Shown: positions 1-5,450 of the stretch, piece by piece | Position numbering within the stretch: the stretch's first letter is position 1 | Layout: each line of letters opens with the position of its first letter | Origin: Anaerolineales bacterium | GTDB taxonomy: Bacteria > Chloroflexota > Anaerolineae > Anaerolineales > E44-bin32 | Assembly: GCA_030608865.1 (NCBI GenBank) | Contig: JAUWDI010000081.1 | Coordinates: 1-5,450 of the forward strand | Direction: 5' to 3' | Length of the DNA: 5,450 nucleotides | The notes under the pieces: generated by a model | What the model was told of the DNA's origin: nothing | The model's database searches: none | The model's input: only the letters and a program-made list of their open reading frames with translations | Position numbers and translations under genes: made by a program

Positions 1-513
1 CACTAGAAAGGTCACTTGCCCGCTGCTGCCGGCATAGCGAGTGGAGGTTAGCCCGACGAAAACCAGAATGAAGACCGCAGTTATCCATTTACCCCATCGC
101 TCTTCGGGAGCGAAGATACGCAAAATGAGCGGTGGGATCATAAAGACAAAGAGTAGATTGAAACCCAACCACACCAGCTTAGCGAGGGGCCAGGATAGAA
201 AGGAAAAACACGAGAGGATGGTAATTAATGGGAAAGTGAGCGCTGGTGCTGGAACCCAACCTGGAACCACCACATCTCGAAGATCCGTCACCGTTTTATC
301 GAGATAATGTATCGGCAATGATGGCTTCTGGTCTGTGAGAAAGGCAGCATATGGATCCTGGGCATCTCGCACGAAGTGGCCGGCATACCAATAGACGTAG
401 AGGTCATTCGCGCCTGCGGGGGAGAAGGTGAATTGAATGATGCGCAGAAGACTGGCGATTGACCATATCCCCAGGGTTAGGATGAGTAGAGTTTGAAATC
501 CGTTCTTTTTCAT
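1..513 (-). CDS. GT87-like (DUF2029-type) polytopic membrane protein, N-terminal part, truncated by the window edge
   Basis: An open minus-strand frame of 171 codons runs from an ATG at 513-511 to base 1 without a stop, so the C-terminal part is missing. The protein starts MKKNGF, then has a hydrophobic segment (about residues 6-24), a periplasmic-looking loop with N-D-L-Y-V-Y-W-Y-A-G at 36-45 and D-P-Y at 53-55, and further hydrophobic segments at about 91-108, 111-133 and 143-158. An Asp in the first loop, followed by an aromatic-rich Y/W-x-A-G stretch and a 'dPY' turn, then 'P-A-P-A-L-T-F-P' before a membrane helix, and a G-Q at 165-166, is the pattern I associate with GT-C glycosyltransferases of family 87 (mannosyl/arabinosyl transfer from polyprenyl-phosphate sugars in actinobacteria). 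The acceptor and sugar are unknown here. An in-frame ATG at 531-529 would add six residues (MLSSSP). Neither start has a clear Shine-Dalgarno, and the Lys-rich N-terminus before the helix favours 513. Another GT-C or dolichyl-phosphate-mannose transferase-like family is possible. Confidence 0.7.
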   Translation of the reverse strand, partial: MKKNGFQTLLILTLGIWSIASLLRIIQFTFSPAGANDLYVYWYAGHFVRDAQDPYAAFLTDQKPSLPIHYLDKTVTDLRDVVVPGWVPAPALTFPLITILSCFSFLSWPLAKLVWLGFNLLFVFMIPPLILRIFAPEERWGKWITAVFILVFVGLTSTRYAGSSGQVTFLV

Positions 514-635
514 GGGCGATGACGATAACATATTTGGGGTCAATACTTTCTGCTCATAAACTCTGATGATTGAGGGAGTATACAACAAGCGCCAATGGAA
601 GGTATCCAAATGGTCCATAGGCGTTAGGAATTTCT

Positions 636-665
636 ATTGTACGAATTTTCTCACTAAACTGACGA
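636..665 (-). promoter_or_regulatory. Weak sigma70-like promoter candidate for the GT87-like gene
   Basis: Reading the minus strand, TCGTCA (665-660, four of six matches to TTGACA) is followed after 18 bases by TACAAT (641-636, five of six matches to TATAAT). It points towards the membrane protein gene, whose ATG lies about 120 bases further on. Such matches occur by chance and no expression evidence is available. For the plus-strand permease I found no comparable pair. Confidence 0.22.
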
Positions 666-671
666 ATCAGT
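658..671. promoter_or_regulatory. Perfect 5-bp dyad (ACTGA-CGAA-TCAGT), possible operator
   Basis: ACTGA at 658-662 is inverted as TCAGT at 667-671 around the four bases CGAA. It lies 40 bases upstream of the permease ATG and overlaps the candidate -35 of the divergent gene, a reasonable place for a repressor or activator site serving both. The arms are only 5 bp, so chance is a real alternative. Confidence 0.2.
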
Positions 672-694
672 GTAAACTTATGCGAATTCCTTTC

Positions 695-700
695 AAGGAT
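695..700 (+). promoter_or_regulatory. Ribosome binding site of the permease gene
   Basis: AAGGAT ends 10 bases before the ATG at 711 and matches the anti-Shine-Dalgarno core. It supports the 711 start. No other ATG lies in frame in the short stretch upstream, and the encoded N-terminus has the short hydrophilic lead normal for this family before its first membrane helix. Confidence 0.55.
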
Positions 701-710
701 TGATCTGGAT

Positions 711-3023
711 ATGGCGGAGACGATACACAAAGAGTCATCAGACTCCGGAGAAGTCACGCTTAGTCGTGAGCTCAGCTTATTTACCGTAACGATGATTGGC
801 ATCGGCGGGATGATCGGCGCGGGGATATTTGTCCTCACCGGCATCGCTGCGGGGATCGCCGGTCCGGCTTTGATTCTGGCATTTTTGCTCAACGGATTGG
901 TTACCTCCCTCACGGCAATGTCCTACGCGGAACTGGGCTCAGCCCTTCCAGGGGCGGGGGGCGGGTACCAGTGGATCAAGGAAGCCCTCGGCGGAACACT
1001 TGGTTTTATCTCTGGGTGGATGAGTTGGTTTGCGCAGGCTGTGGCCGGGAGCTTGTACGCATTAGCATTCGGTCGCTTCGCCGCTGAATTGATCCATGTT
1101 GCGGGGATATCAACTTTTGGCCTGACGATCAACCAGATTTCGCTTCTGTTTATGACGCTCATCATCATCACATTCACCGTTATTAATTACATGGGTTCTT
1201 CTGAGACCGCGAGCGTCGGAAACGCACTTACCCTGATCAAGATTATTATTCTCGGGCTATTGGTCGTCTTCGGCGCATTAGCGATGTCGCGCATGGATGG
1301 CTGGCAAGACCGCTTTACTACAGGATTCTTGCCCAATGGGCTTGTTGGTGTTTTCATCGCCATGGGTTTCACGTTTATCGCCTTTGAAGGTTATGAGATC
1401 ATTGCACAATCGGGTGAAGAAGTTCTCGACCCGATTCGAAATATACCGAAAGCGATTTTTATCTCAATATCCGTGGCGGTTGTGATTTATATTCTGGTGG
1501 GCATCGTCGCAATCGGCGCGATCACACCGCCAGGTGATCTCGCTGCATATGAGTATCTGGGTGAGAAAGGGGAAATAGCGATTATTGAAGTAGCGCAACA
1601 GGTCTTCCCGTGGGGGATTGGCGGGCTGATCTTATTGCTGAGCGGACTCGCCTCCACAACATCGGCCCTAAACGCGACGACCTATGCATCATCTCGTGTC
1701 TCTTTTGCTATGGGGAGGGACCACAACCTACCAGGATTTTTTGCTCGGATCCACCCTAAGCGCCACACGCCGTATTTGGCGGTTGTAGCCACGGGAGTGC
1801 TGATGACGCTCATGGCGTGGACGCTTCCCATCGAGGACGTCGCCGCATCAGCCAGCATTATGTTCCTGTTGCTGTTCATGCTGGTGAATTTTGCTGTGCT
1901 TTTCCTGCGCTTGCAGAGCCCGGAACTTGAGCGCGGTTTTCGTGTGCCACTATTCCCGATCCTTCCGGTCCTGGCCATACTCTGTAATGCCTTCCTGGCG
2001 ATAAATGTCTTCCGCTTCAGCCAGATCGCCTGGGTCTTCGCAGTAGTCTGGATTGCCATTGGGCTTCTAGCGTACTCCTTTTACTTCTCCCGGATCGAGG
2101 AGATGGAGAAACCCAAAGAGATTCTGCTGGAAGAGGTGTTGGTAAGCCGGGATTACTCCGTCCTCATCCCCGTCGACAATCGAGAGCAGGCTCGCATCCT
2201 GGGTAAGATAGGAGCGCTTCTGGCTTGTAACAAGAGTGGGGAAGTGCTCGCCCTGCATGTGGTGCAGGTTCCCGTGCAACTTAACCTATCAGAGGGCAGG
2301 TTGTTCCTCAAAGATGGTCGCCAGTATCTTGACGACGTCATCCGGCAATCAAAGAAGTGTGATGTTCCCGTACATACGATCATCCGTCTAGGGCGAAATG
2401 TGTCCCATGCGATCCGTCAGACGGCGATAGAGAATGCCTCAGATATCATCGTGCTGGGTTGGCCGGGATTCACGAAATCTTCAGGGAAGCTGTTTGGGTC
2501 CGTCGCCGATCCAATCGTTGATAATCCACCGACCGATGTCATTGTCGTGCGCCACAGGCGGTGGCGTCCTTTGAACCGCGTTATTGTTCCCGTCACGGGA
2601 GGGCGCAATTCGCGCCGAGCGGTTCGTATTGCGGTGAACATGGCTAGCGCCGAGAAACCGGTACCCGCGACGGTGACCATCCTCCACGTCCTGCCCCCAG
2701 GTGTTGATGATGTCGGTCGAATCCGCGCTGAACGAGCCGTCGCCGAGAGCATGCACGGTGTTGATGGTGTGCCGATTGAGACGATGTATGTAGAGGGTGA
2801 CGATCCGGTGGAGTCAATCCTAGCATCAGCCAAGGGCTATGACTTGATCGTGATCGGCGCAACGGAAGAACCGGTGTTCACAAACTTCCTGGTAGGCACA
2901 CTCCCCGAACGGGTGGCGCGCGGCGCCGAAGTAACTGTCATGATGGTTAAGCGGCGTAGTTCACCGATCCACTCTTTTGTCCGCAAGGCTTTAATCGAGC
3001 CAACGCACCTGAAACCGCTCTAA
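711..3023 (+). CDS. APC-superfamily amino acid permease with two C-terminal universal stress protein (Usp) domains
   Basis: A complete 770-residue protein: an inner-membrane secondary transporter fused to two cytosolic Usp domains. Residues 22-459 show about twelve hydrophobic segments. The first carries the glycine-rich I-G-I-G-G-M-I-G-A-G-I-F (29-40), which in APC transporters forms the unwound helix that binds the substrate amino and carboxyl groups. Segment 6 and its following loop carry the family pattern F-E-G-Y-E (225-229), then E-E-V and P-I-R-N-I-P-K-A (241-248). S-R-V-S-F-A-M-G-R-D (328-337) and L-P-G-F-F (340-344) follow segment 8. Plain APC permeases are usually 430-500 residues, so the extra 300 are the Usp pair. 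Usp1 (about 481-614) keeps V-L-I-P-V-D with Asp489 and a full G-2x-G-9x-G-S motif (G583, G586, G596, S597), predicting ATP binding. Usp2 (about 620-747) has Thr629 for that Asp and Glu719 for the middle Gly. Substrate is not determinable; amino acid/cation symport is the family norm. It is transcribed alone, divergent from the GT87-like gene and convergent with the kinase. Confidence 0.95.
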   Translation: MAETIHKESSDSGEVTLSRELSLFTVTMIGIGGMIGAGIFVLTGIAAGIAGPALILAFLLNGLVTSLTAMSYAELGSALPGAGGGYQWIKEALGGTLGFISGWMSWFAQAVAGSLYALAFGRFAAELIHVAGISTFGLTINQISLLFMTLIIITFTVINYMGSSETASVGNALTLIKIIILGLLVVFGALAMSRMDGWQDRFTTGFLPNGLVGVFIAMGFTFIAFEGYEIIAQSGEEVLDPIRNIPKAIFISISVAVVIYILVGIVAIGAITPPGDLAAYEYLGEKGEIAIIEVAQQVFPWGIGGLILLLSGLASTTSALNATTYASSRVSFAMGRDHNLPGFFARIHPKRHTPYLAVVATGVLMTLMAWTLPIEDVAASASIMFLLLFMLVNFAVLFLRLQSPELERGFRVPLFPILPVLAILCNAFLAINVFRFSQIAWVFAVVWIAIGLLAYSFYFSRIEEMEKPKEILLEEVLVSRDYSVLIPVDNREQARILGKIGALLACNKSGEVLALHVVQVPVQLNLSEGRLFLKDGRQYLDDVIRQSKKCDVPVHTIIRLGRNVSHAIRQTAIENASDIIVLGWPGFTKSSGKLFGSVADPIVDNPPTDVIVVRHRRWRPLNRVIVPVTGGRNSRRAVRIAVNMASAEKPVPATVTILHVLPPGVDDVGRIRAERAVAESMHGVDGVPIETMYVEGDDPVESILASAKGYDLIVIGATEEPVFTNFLVGTLPERVARGAEVTVMMVKRRSSPIHSFVRKALIEPTHLKPL

Positions 3024-3073
3024 CGGCGGCTATTTTCCTGGAAATTGAAGAGGCTATCTGAGGTTGTGTTTCG

Positions 3074-3106
3074 GGCATCCCCCGGTCTATCTCGATGCCG
3101 GTTTTT
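3074..3106 (+). terminator. Possible intrinsic terminator after the permease gene
   Basis: GGCATC at 3074-3079 pairs perfectly with GATGCC at 3094-3099 across a 14-base loop. Two G residues and then five T residues (3102-3106) follow. It begins 50 bases after the permease stop codon and has the right orientation. The loop is long, the T tract is short and the stem is only 6 bp; a competing CCGG/CCGG pairing (3082-3085 with 3098-3101) sits directly against the T tract. Confidence 0.42.
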
Positions 3107-3135
3107 CTGATCAGCTTATGGTTAAATGAATATTG

Positions 3136-3185
3136 TGGAGTCCGAAAGCGATGTCTCCGACCGCAGGCCAGGTCCTTGGACTCCA
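3136..3185. repeat. Inverted repeat with 8-bp perfect arms, 34-base spacer
   Basis: TGGAGTCC at 3136-3143 is inverted as GGACTCCA at 3178-3185. Inside the spacer GACC (3159-3162) faces GGTC (3171-3174), allowing a smaller nested stem. It lies in the gap between two convergent genes. It may be a dispersed palindromic element, a remnant of a small mobile element, or part of a 3' untranslated structure. Copy number in the genome is unknown from this window. Confidence 0.45.
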
Positions 3186-3217
3186 TTTGGAAAGCAACTA
3201 GTGTTGCCCCGAATGGA
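3182..3217 (+). repeat. Stem-loop of 14 pairs with a TAGT tetraloop
   Basis: Bases 3182-3190 pair with 3209-3217 (nine pairs, one a G-T at 3188/3211). After a small internal loop (AAA 3191-3193 against C 3208), GCAAC 3194-3198 pairs with GTTGC 3203-3207 around TAGT. The wobble pair is only tolerated in the plus-strand transcript; in the minus transcript it becomes an A-C mismatch. No T tract follows on either strand, so it is a poor intrinsic terminator, though on the minus strand the inner stem is followed by TTT. It shares bases 3182-3185 with the neighbouring inverted repeat, so the two foldings exclude each other. Confidence 0.45.
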
Positions 3218-3233
3218 ATATGCTGTTGGTGTC

Positions 3234-3263
3234 ATGCCTTCAGGGGACGCAAATTGAAGGTAT
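3234..3263 (+). repeat. Stem-loop just beyond the kinase stop codon
   Basis: Bases 3234-3242 pair with 3255-3263, nine pairs with one G-T (3236/3261), extended inward by another G-T at 3243/3254, leaving a 10-base loop. The core CCTTCA/TGAAGG is perfect. It begins 12 bases after the kinase stop codon on the minus strand, but no T tract follows there. Like the adjacent stem-loop, its wobble pairs favour the plus-strand transcript. Confidence 0.35.
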
Positions 3264-3275
3264 CGTGTGAAGTTG

Positions 3276-5450
3276 TTAGACGGTCAGACTTTCCGTTTTC
3301 AACATAAATTGGACCGTTTGGGCCAGCGTTTCCGAGGTGAGGGGTTTTTGAAGCCAGGTTACACGCTGGTGATCAAGCAACTCTCGTGTGTGACCACCGA
3401 GCGGGTATCCGGTGATCAAGACCATCTTGATGTGCGGGTAGCGGTCTGATACTTCATCGTATAGATCCCTTCCACCCATATTCGGCATCACTAAGTCACT
3501 GATGATCAACTCGACGGCGCCGCTCCGTGCTTCTAGCTCTGAAAGCGCAATAGCGCCATCCTCGGCGCAGAAGACAGTGTACCCTTGAGATTCGAGGATC
3601 TCGCTTATCGCATTGCGCGTTGCAGTGTCATCTTCCACGACGAGGATCGTCTCTCCGCGACCAGACTGCGTTTGGAAATCTCCCTTAATGCTATCGGGCT
3701 CCGTTTGTTCATCGATAGCCGGGAGGTAAATAACAAAGGTTGTACCTTCCCCGGGGGTGCTCTCAGCATCAATAAAACCATTATGCTGTTTGACGATACC
3801 GTAAACCTGGGAGAGACCAAGCCCTGTGCCCTTGCCTTGAGGTTTCGTTGTAAAGAAGGGTTCGTACATGTGCAGCATCACATCCGGATCGATCCCCGTA
3901 CCGCTGTCGGAGACGCGAATACTGACCCAACTTCCCGTCTTCATCCCTGGATAGGGAGGTTGCTCAGCCTGAACCTCGTTTTGATCAAGCGCAAAGCTCA
4001 GTTCGCCGCCCTTCGGCATCGCATCCCTCGCGTTTAATGCTAGATTCATAATCGCTTGCTGCATTCGTGCTGGGTCGGCGTTGATGAAGTAGCCTGATTC
4101 GCCGTTGAAATCCATGTAGATCTTGACATTCTCGGGCAGTGTGCGTGAGAGGAGCTTTTCAAGATCGGTAAAGAACGGCACAAGATCGAAAGCGTGTTTC
4201 TCCATGATCGAGCGGCGGCTGAAGTCGAGTACCTGGGTTGTGAGTGTCGAGCCTCGCTTTGCCTGGTTAAAGATTGTGTCAATTCGTTCCTTGCCTTGTG
4301 AGGAAATCGACGGATCGTTCAGTAACAATTCGCTGTAAAGCATGATCGTACCAAGAATGTTGTTAAAGTCATGGGCAATCCCCGCTGCGAGTTGCCCGAC
4401 AGCGGCGAGACGGTCCTGCAGCAGGGCTCGCTTCTGCGCTAGTTGAGCTTCCGTGACATCACGGACGACGACCAGCATGACATCTTGGTCGCCCCATTTC
4501 TGCAGTTTGACGGAGATCTCAACCGGAAATATCTCGCCTGAAGCACGGACATTCATTGTGCTGAGCATCTGGTCGGAAATCCCGCGCTCGACCATCTCAA
4601 TGGGGAGCACGACGGGATGACTCTTGGGGACCAGGTCTTCTACAGTCATCATGAGTAGTTCTTCGCGTGTACGTTCGTACATTTCGCATGTCCGAGTATT
4701 AATATCCAGAATCTTTCCGTCCATGTTCTGGACGAATATCGCATCTTGAACGCCTTCGAATACATTCCGATAATTAGACTCAGATTGCTGCAGTGCCTCC
4801 TCAGTGCGTTTGCGGTCGATCGACCTCGTAACCTGATTGGCAACAGAGACGATGCGTGCCTGATCGTTTTCTGAAAAGTCTTTCGTCCGCCCCATTATTA
4901 ACAGCCCGATCGACCTGCCTTCGGCAATAAGAGGAATCAGGATAATTGATTGCACTTTAATCAAATTCAGGATCGGTGGAAAAACCTTCTTGCTTAGAGA
5001 CGCCAGATTCGCGATGGGCAAATCGATGAGATCAGCGAACTCAGCAAAGATTTTATTTATCCCTTCAGAACCGTTCACGAGCAAGGGGGTTTGAGAATCG
5101 AGCATTTTCCCGATCTCACTGTCAGGTTTTATTTTTAAGCGATGGTTAGTTATATTAACTTTAGTATTCTTTTCGATGCGTTTAATCAAAGAGGTGGGCA
5201 GGCTGAGGTTTTGGGCTTCAAGGAATATTTCATCTTCACTAAGAAGATAAATTGTCACACCCAGGCTGTCGAAGATGTCTCTTGACTCTTTCGACAAGAA
5301 TTCAACCATATCGTGTACGCTGTCGCCGCGGTTAATCCGCTCATTGAGTGCGCTGAGTAATTGAAGATCTTCGGCCTGTTGTTCTATCCTTTCTTCAGCT
5401 TCTCTTCGGTCGGTGATATCTTGCTTGATGGCGATGAAGTGAGTGATCTC
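3276..5450 (-). CDS. Hybrid sensor histidine kinase (PAS end, GAF, PAS, HisKA, HATPase_c, receiver), 5' end outside the window
   Basis: An open minus-strand frame runs from the right edge to the TAA at 3278-3276: 724 visible residues, numbered here from the edge. Residues 1-23 (T-H-F-I-A-I-K-Q-D-I-T-D-R-R, then a helical linker) are the end of a PAS/PAC domain, so the ATG at 5309 is an internal Met48 and not the start. A GAF-like domain follows (about 55-210), then PAS (about 225-337). HisKA has the phosphorylated His360 in G-I-A-H-D-F-N-N, an NtrB-like H-box. HATPase_c has the N-box (Asn469, Asn473), G1 D-S-G-T-G-I (515-520), the F-box E-P-F-F-T-T-K and G2 G-K-G-T-G-L-G-L (539-546). A C-terminal receiver (about 600-717) has acidic Glu606, Asp607 and Asp608, phospho-acceptor Asp652, Thr680 and Lys702-Pro703, so all catalytic positions are intact. 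No membrane helix is visible, and the signal is unknown. There is no HPt domain, so phosphate must pass to, or be drained by, a partner elsewhere. It faces the permease gene tail to tail. Confidence 0.95.
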   Translation of the reverse strand, partial: EITHFIAIKQDITDRREAEERIEQQAEDLQLLSALNERINRGDSVHDMVEFLSKESRDIFDSLGVTIYLLSEDEIFLEAQNLSLPTSLIKRIEKNTKVNITNHRLKIKPDSEIGKMLDSQTPLLVNGSEGINKIFAEFADLIDLPIANLASLSKKVFPPILNLIKVQSIILIPLIAEGRSIGLLIMGRTKDFSENDQARIVSVANQVTRSIDRKRTEEALQQSESNYRNVFEGVQDAIFVQNMDGKILDINTRTCEMYERTREELLMMTVEDLVPKSHPVVLPIEMVERGISDQMLSTMNVRASGEIFPVEISVKLQKWGDQDVMLVVVRDVTEAQLAQKRALLQDRLAAVGQLAAGIAHDFNNILGTIMLYSELLLNDPSISSQGKERIDTIFNQAKRGSTLTTQVLDFSRRSIMEKHAFDLVPFFTDLEKLLSRTLPENVKIYMDFNGESGYFINADPARMQQAIMNLALNARDAMPKGGELSFALDQNEVQAEQPPYPGMKTGSWVSIRVSDSGTGIDPDVMLHMYEPFFTTKPQGKGTGLGLSQVYGIVKQHNGFIDAESTPGEGTTFVIYLPAIDEQTEPDSIKGDFQTQSGRGETILVVEDDTATRNAISEILESQGYTVFCAEDGAIALSELEARSGAVELIISDLVMPNMGGRDLYDEVSDRYPHIKMVLITGYPLGGHTRELLDHQRVTWLQKPLTSETLAQTVQFMLKTESLTV

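Noticed and set aside
41..307. 88-codon plus-strand open frame at the left edge
   Set aside because: Antisense to the GT87-like membrane protein, with a basic, low-information product.
554..913. 119-codon minus-strand open frame overlapping the permease start
   Set aside because: About 200 bases lie antisense to the well-supported permease N-terminus, and the product has no recognisable domain. Its composition looks like an antisense shadow.
3028..3057. Direct repeat GGCTAT (3028-3033 and 3052-3057) and the dyad TTTCC-T-GGAAA (3034-3044) after the permease stop
   Set aside because: Six-base repeats are expected by chance, and a one-base loop cannot form an RNA hairpin. No target-site duplication or element lies between them.
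3095..3307. 70-codon plus-strand open frame in the convergent gap, running into the kinase 3' end
   Set aside because: No ribosome binding site and no family resemblance; it crosses the inverted repeats and ends antisense to the kinase.
3585..4037. 150-codon plus-strand open frame within the kinase gene
   Set aside because: Fully antisense to the receiver and ATPase domains, whose motifs are all intact in the minus frame; no domain recognised.
1..5450. tRNA or rRNA genes, CRISPR arrays, transposases, toxin-antitoxin pairs
   Set aside because: None seen: no regularly spaced repeats, no recognisable transposase motifs, and the two gaps are too short for anything beyond the elements listed.

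Overview
The window holds two complete or near-complete reading units and one gene fragment, separated by two short intergenic regions. It looks like ordinary bacterial chromosome with moderate base composition and no phage, transposase or CRISPR signal. The lineage cannot be read directly. The mix of a GT87-type membrane protein, an APC permease fused to two universal stress protein domains, and a PAS/GAF hybrid kinase with an H-D-F-N-N H-box would suit an environmental bacterium such as a Chloroflexota (Anaerolineae) member. That assignment is inference from general resemblance, not from a search.

Layout: (1) bases 1-513, minus strand, the first 171 codons of a polytopic membrane protein resembling glycosyltransferase family 87, cut by the left edge. 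(2) Bases 514-710, a divergent intergenic region with a small perfect dyad and a weak minus-strand promoter candidate. (3) Bases 711-3023, plus strand, a complete 770-residue APC-superfamily permease with two C-terminal Usp domains. (4) Bases 3024-3275, a convergent intergenic region with a possible terminator for the permease gene and a cluster of inverted repeats able to form stem-loops. (5) Bases 3276-5450, minus strand, a hybrid sensor histidine kinase (end of a PAS domain, GAF, PAS, HisKA, HATPase_c, receiver) that is open to the right edge, so its true start lies outside the window.

Nothing ties the three genes into one pathway. The permease and the glycosyltransferase-like gene are divergent and could share regulatory DNA. 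The permease and the kinase converge tail to tail, so they are separate transcription units. The permease probably imports an amino acid or related amine, with cytosolic Usp domains that may sense nucleotides. The kinase is a soluble-looking signalling protein in the visible part, and its cognate output is not in the window.

I found no convincing undescribed system. The most unusual points are the asymmetric Usp pair (the first keeps the ATP-binding signature, the second has lost two of its key positions) and the potential RNA or repeat structure between the convergent genes.
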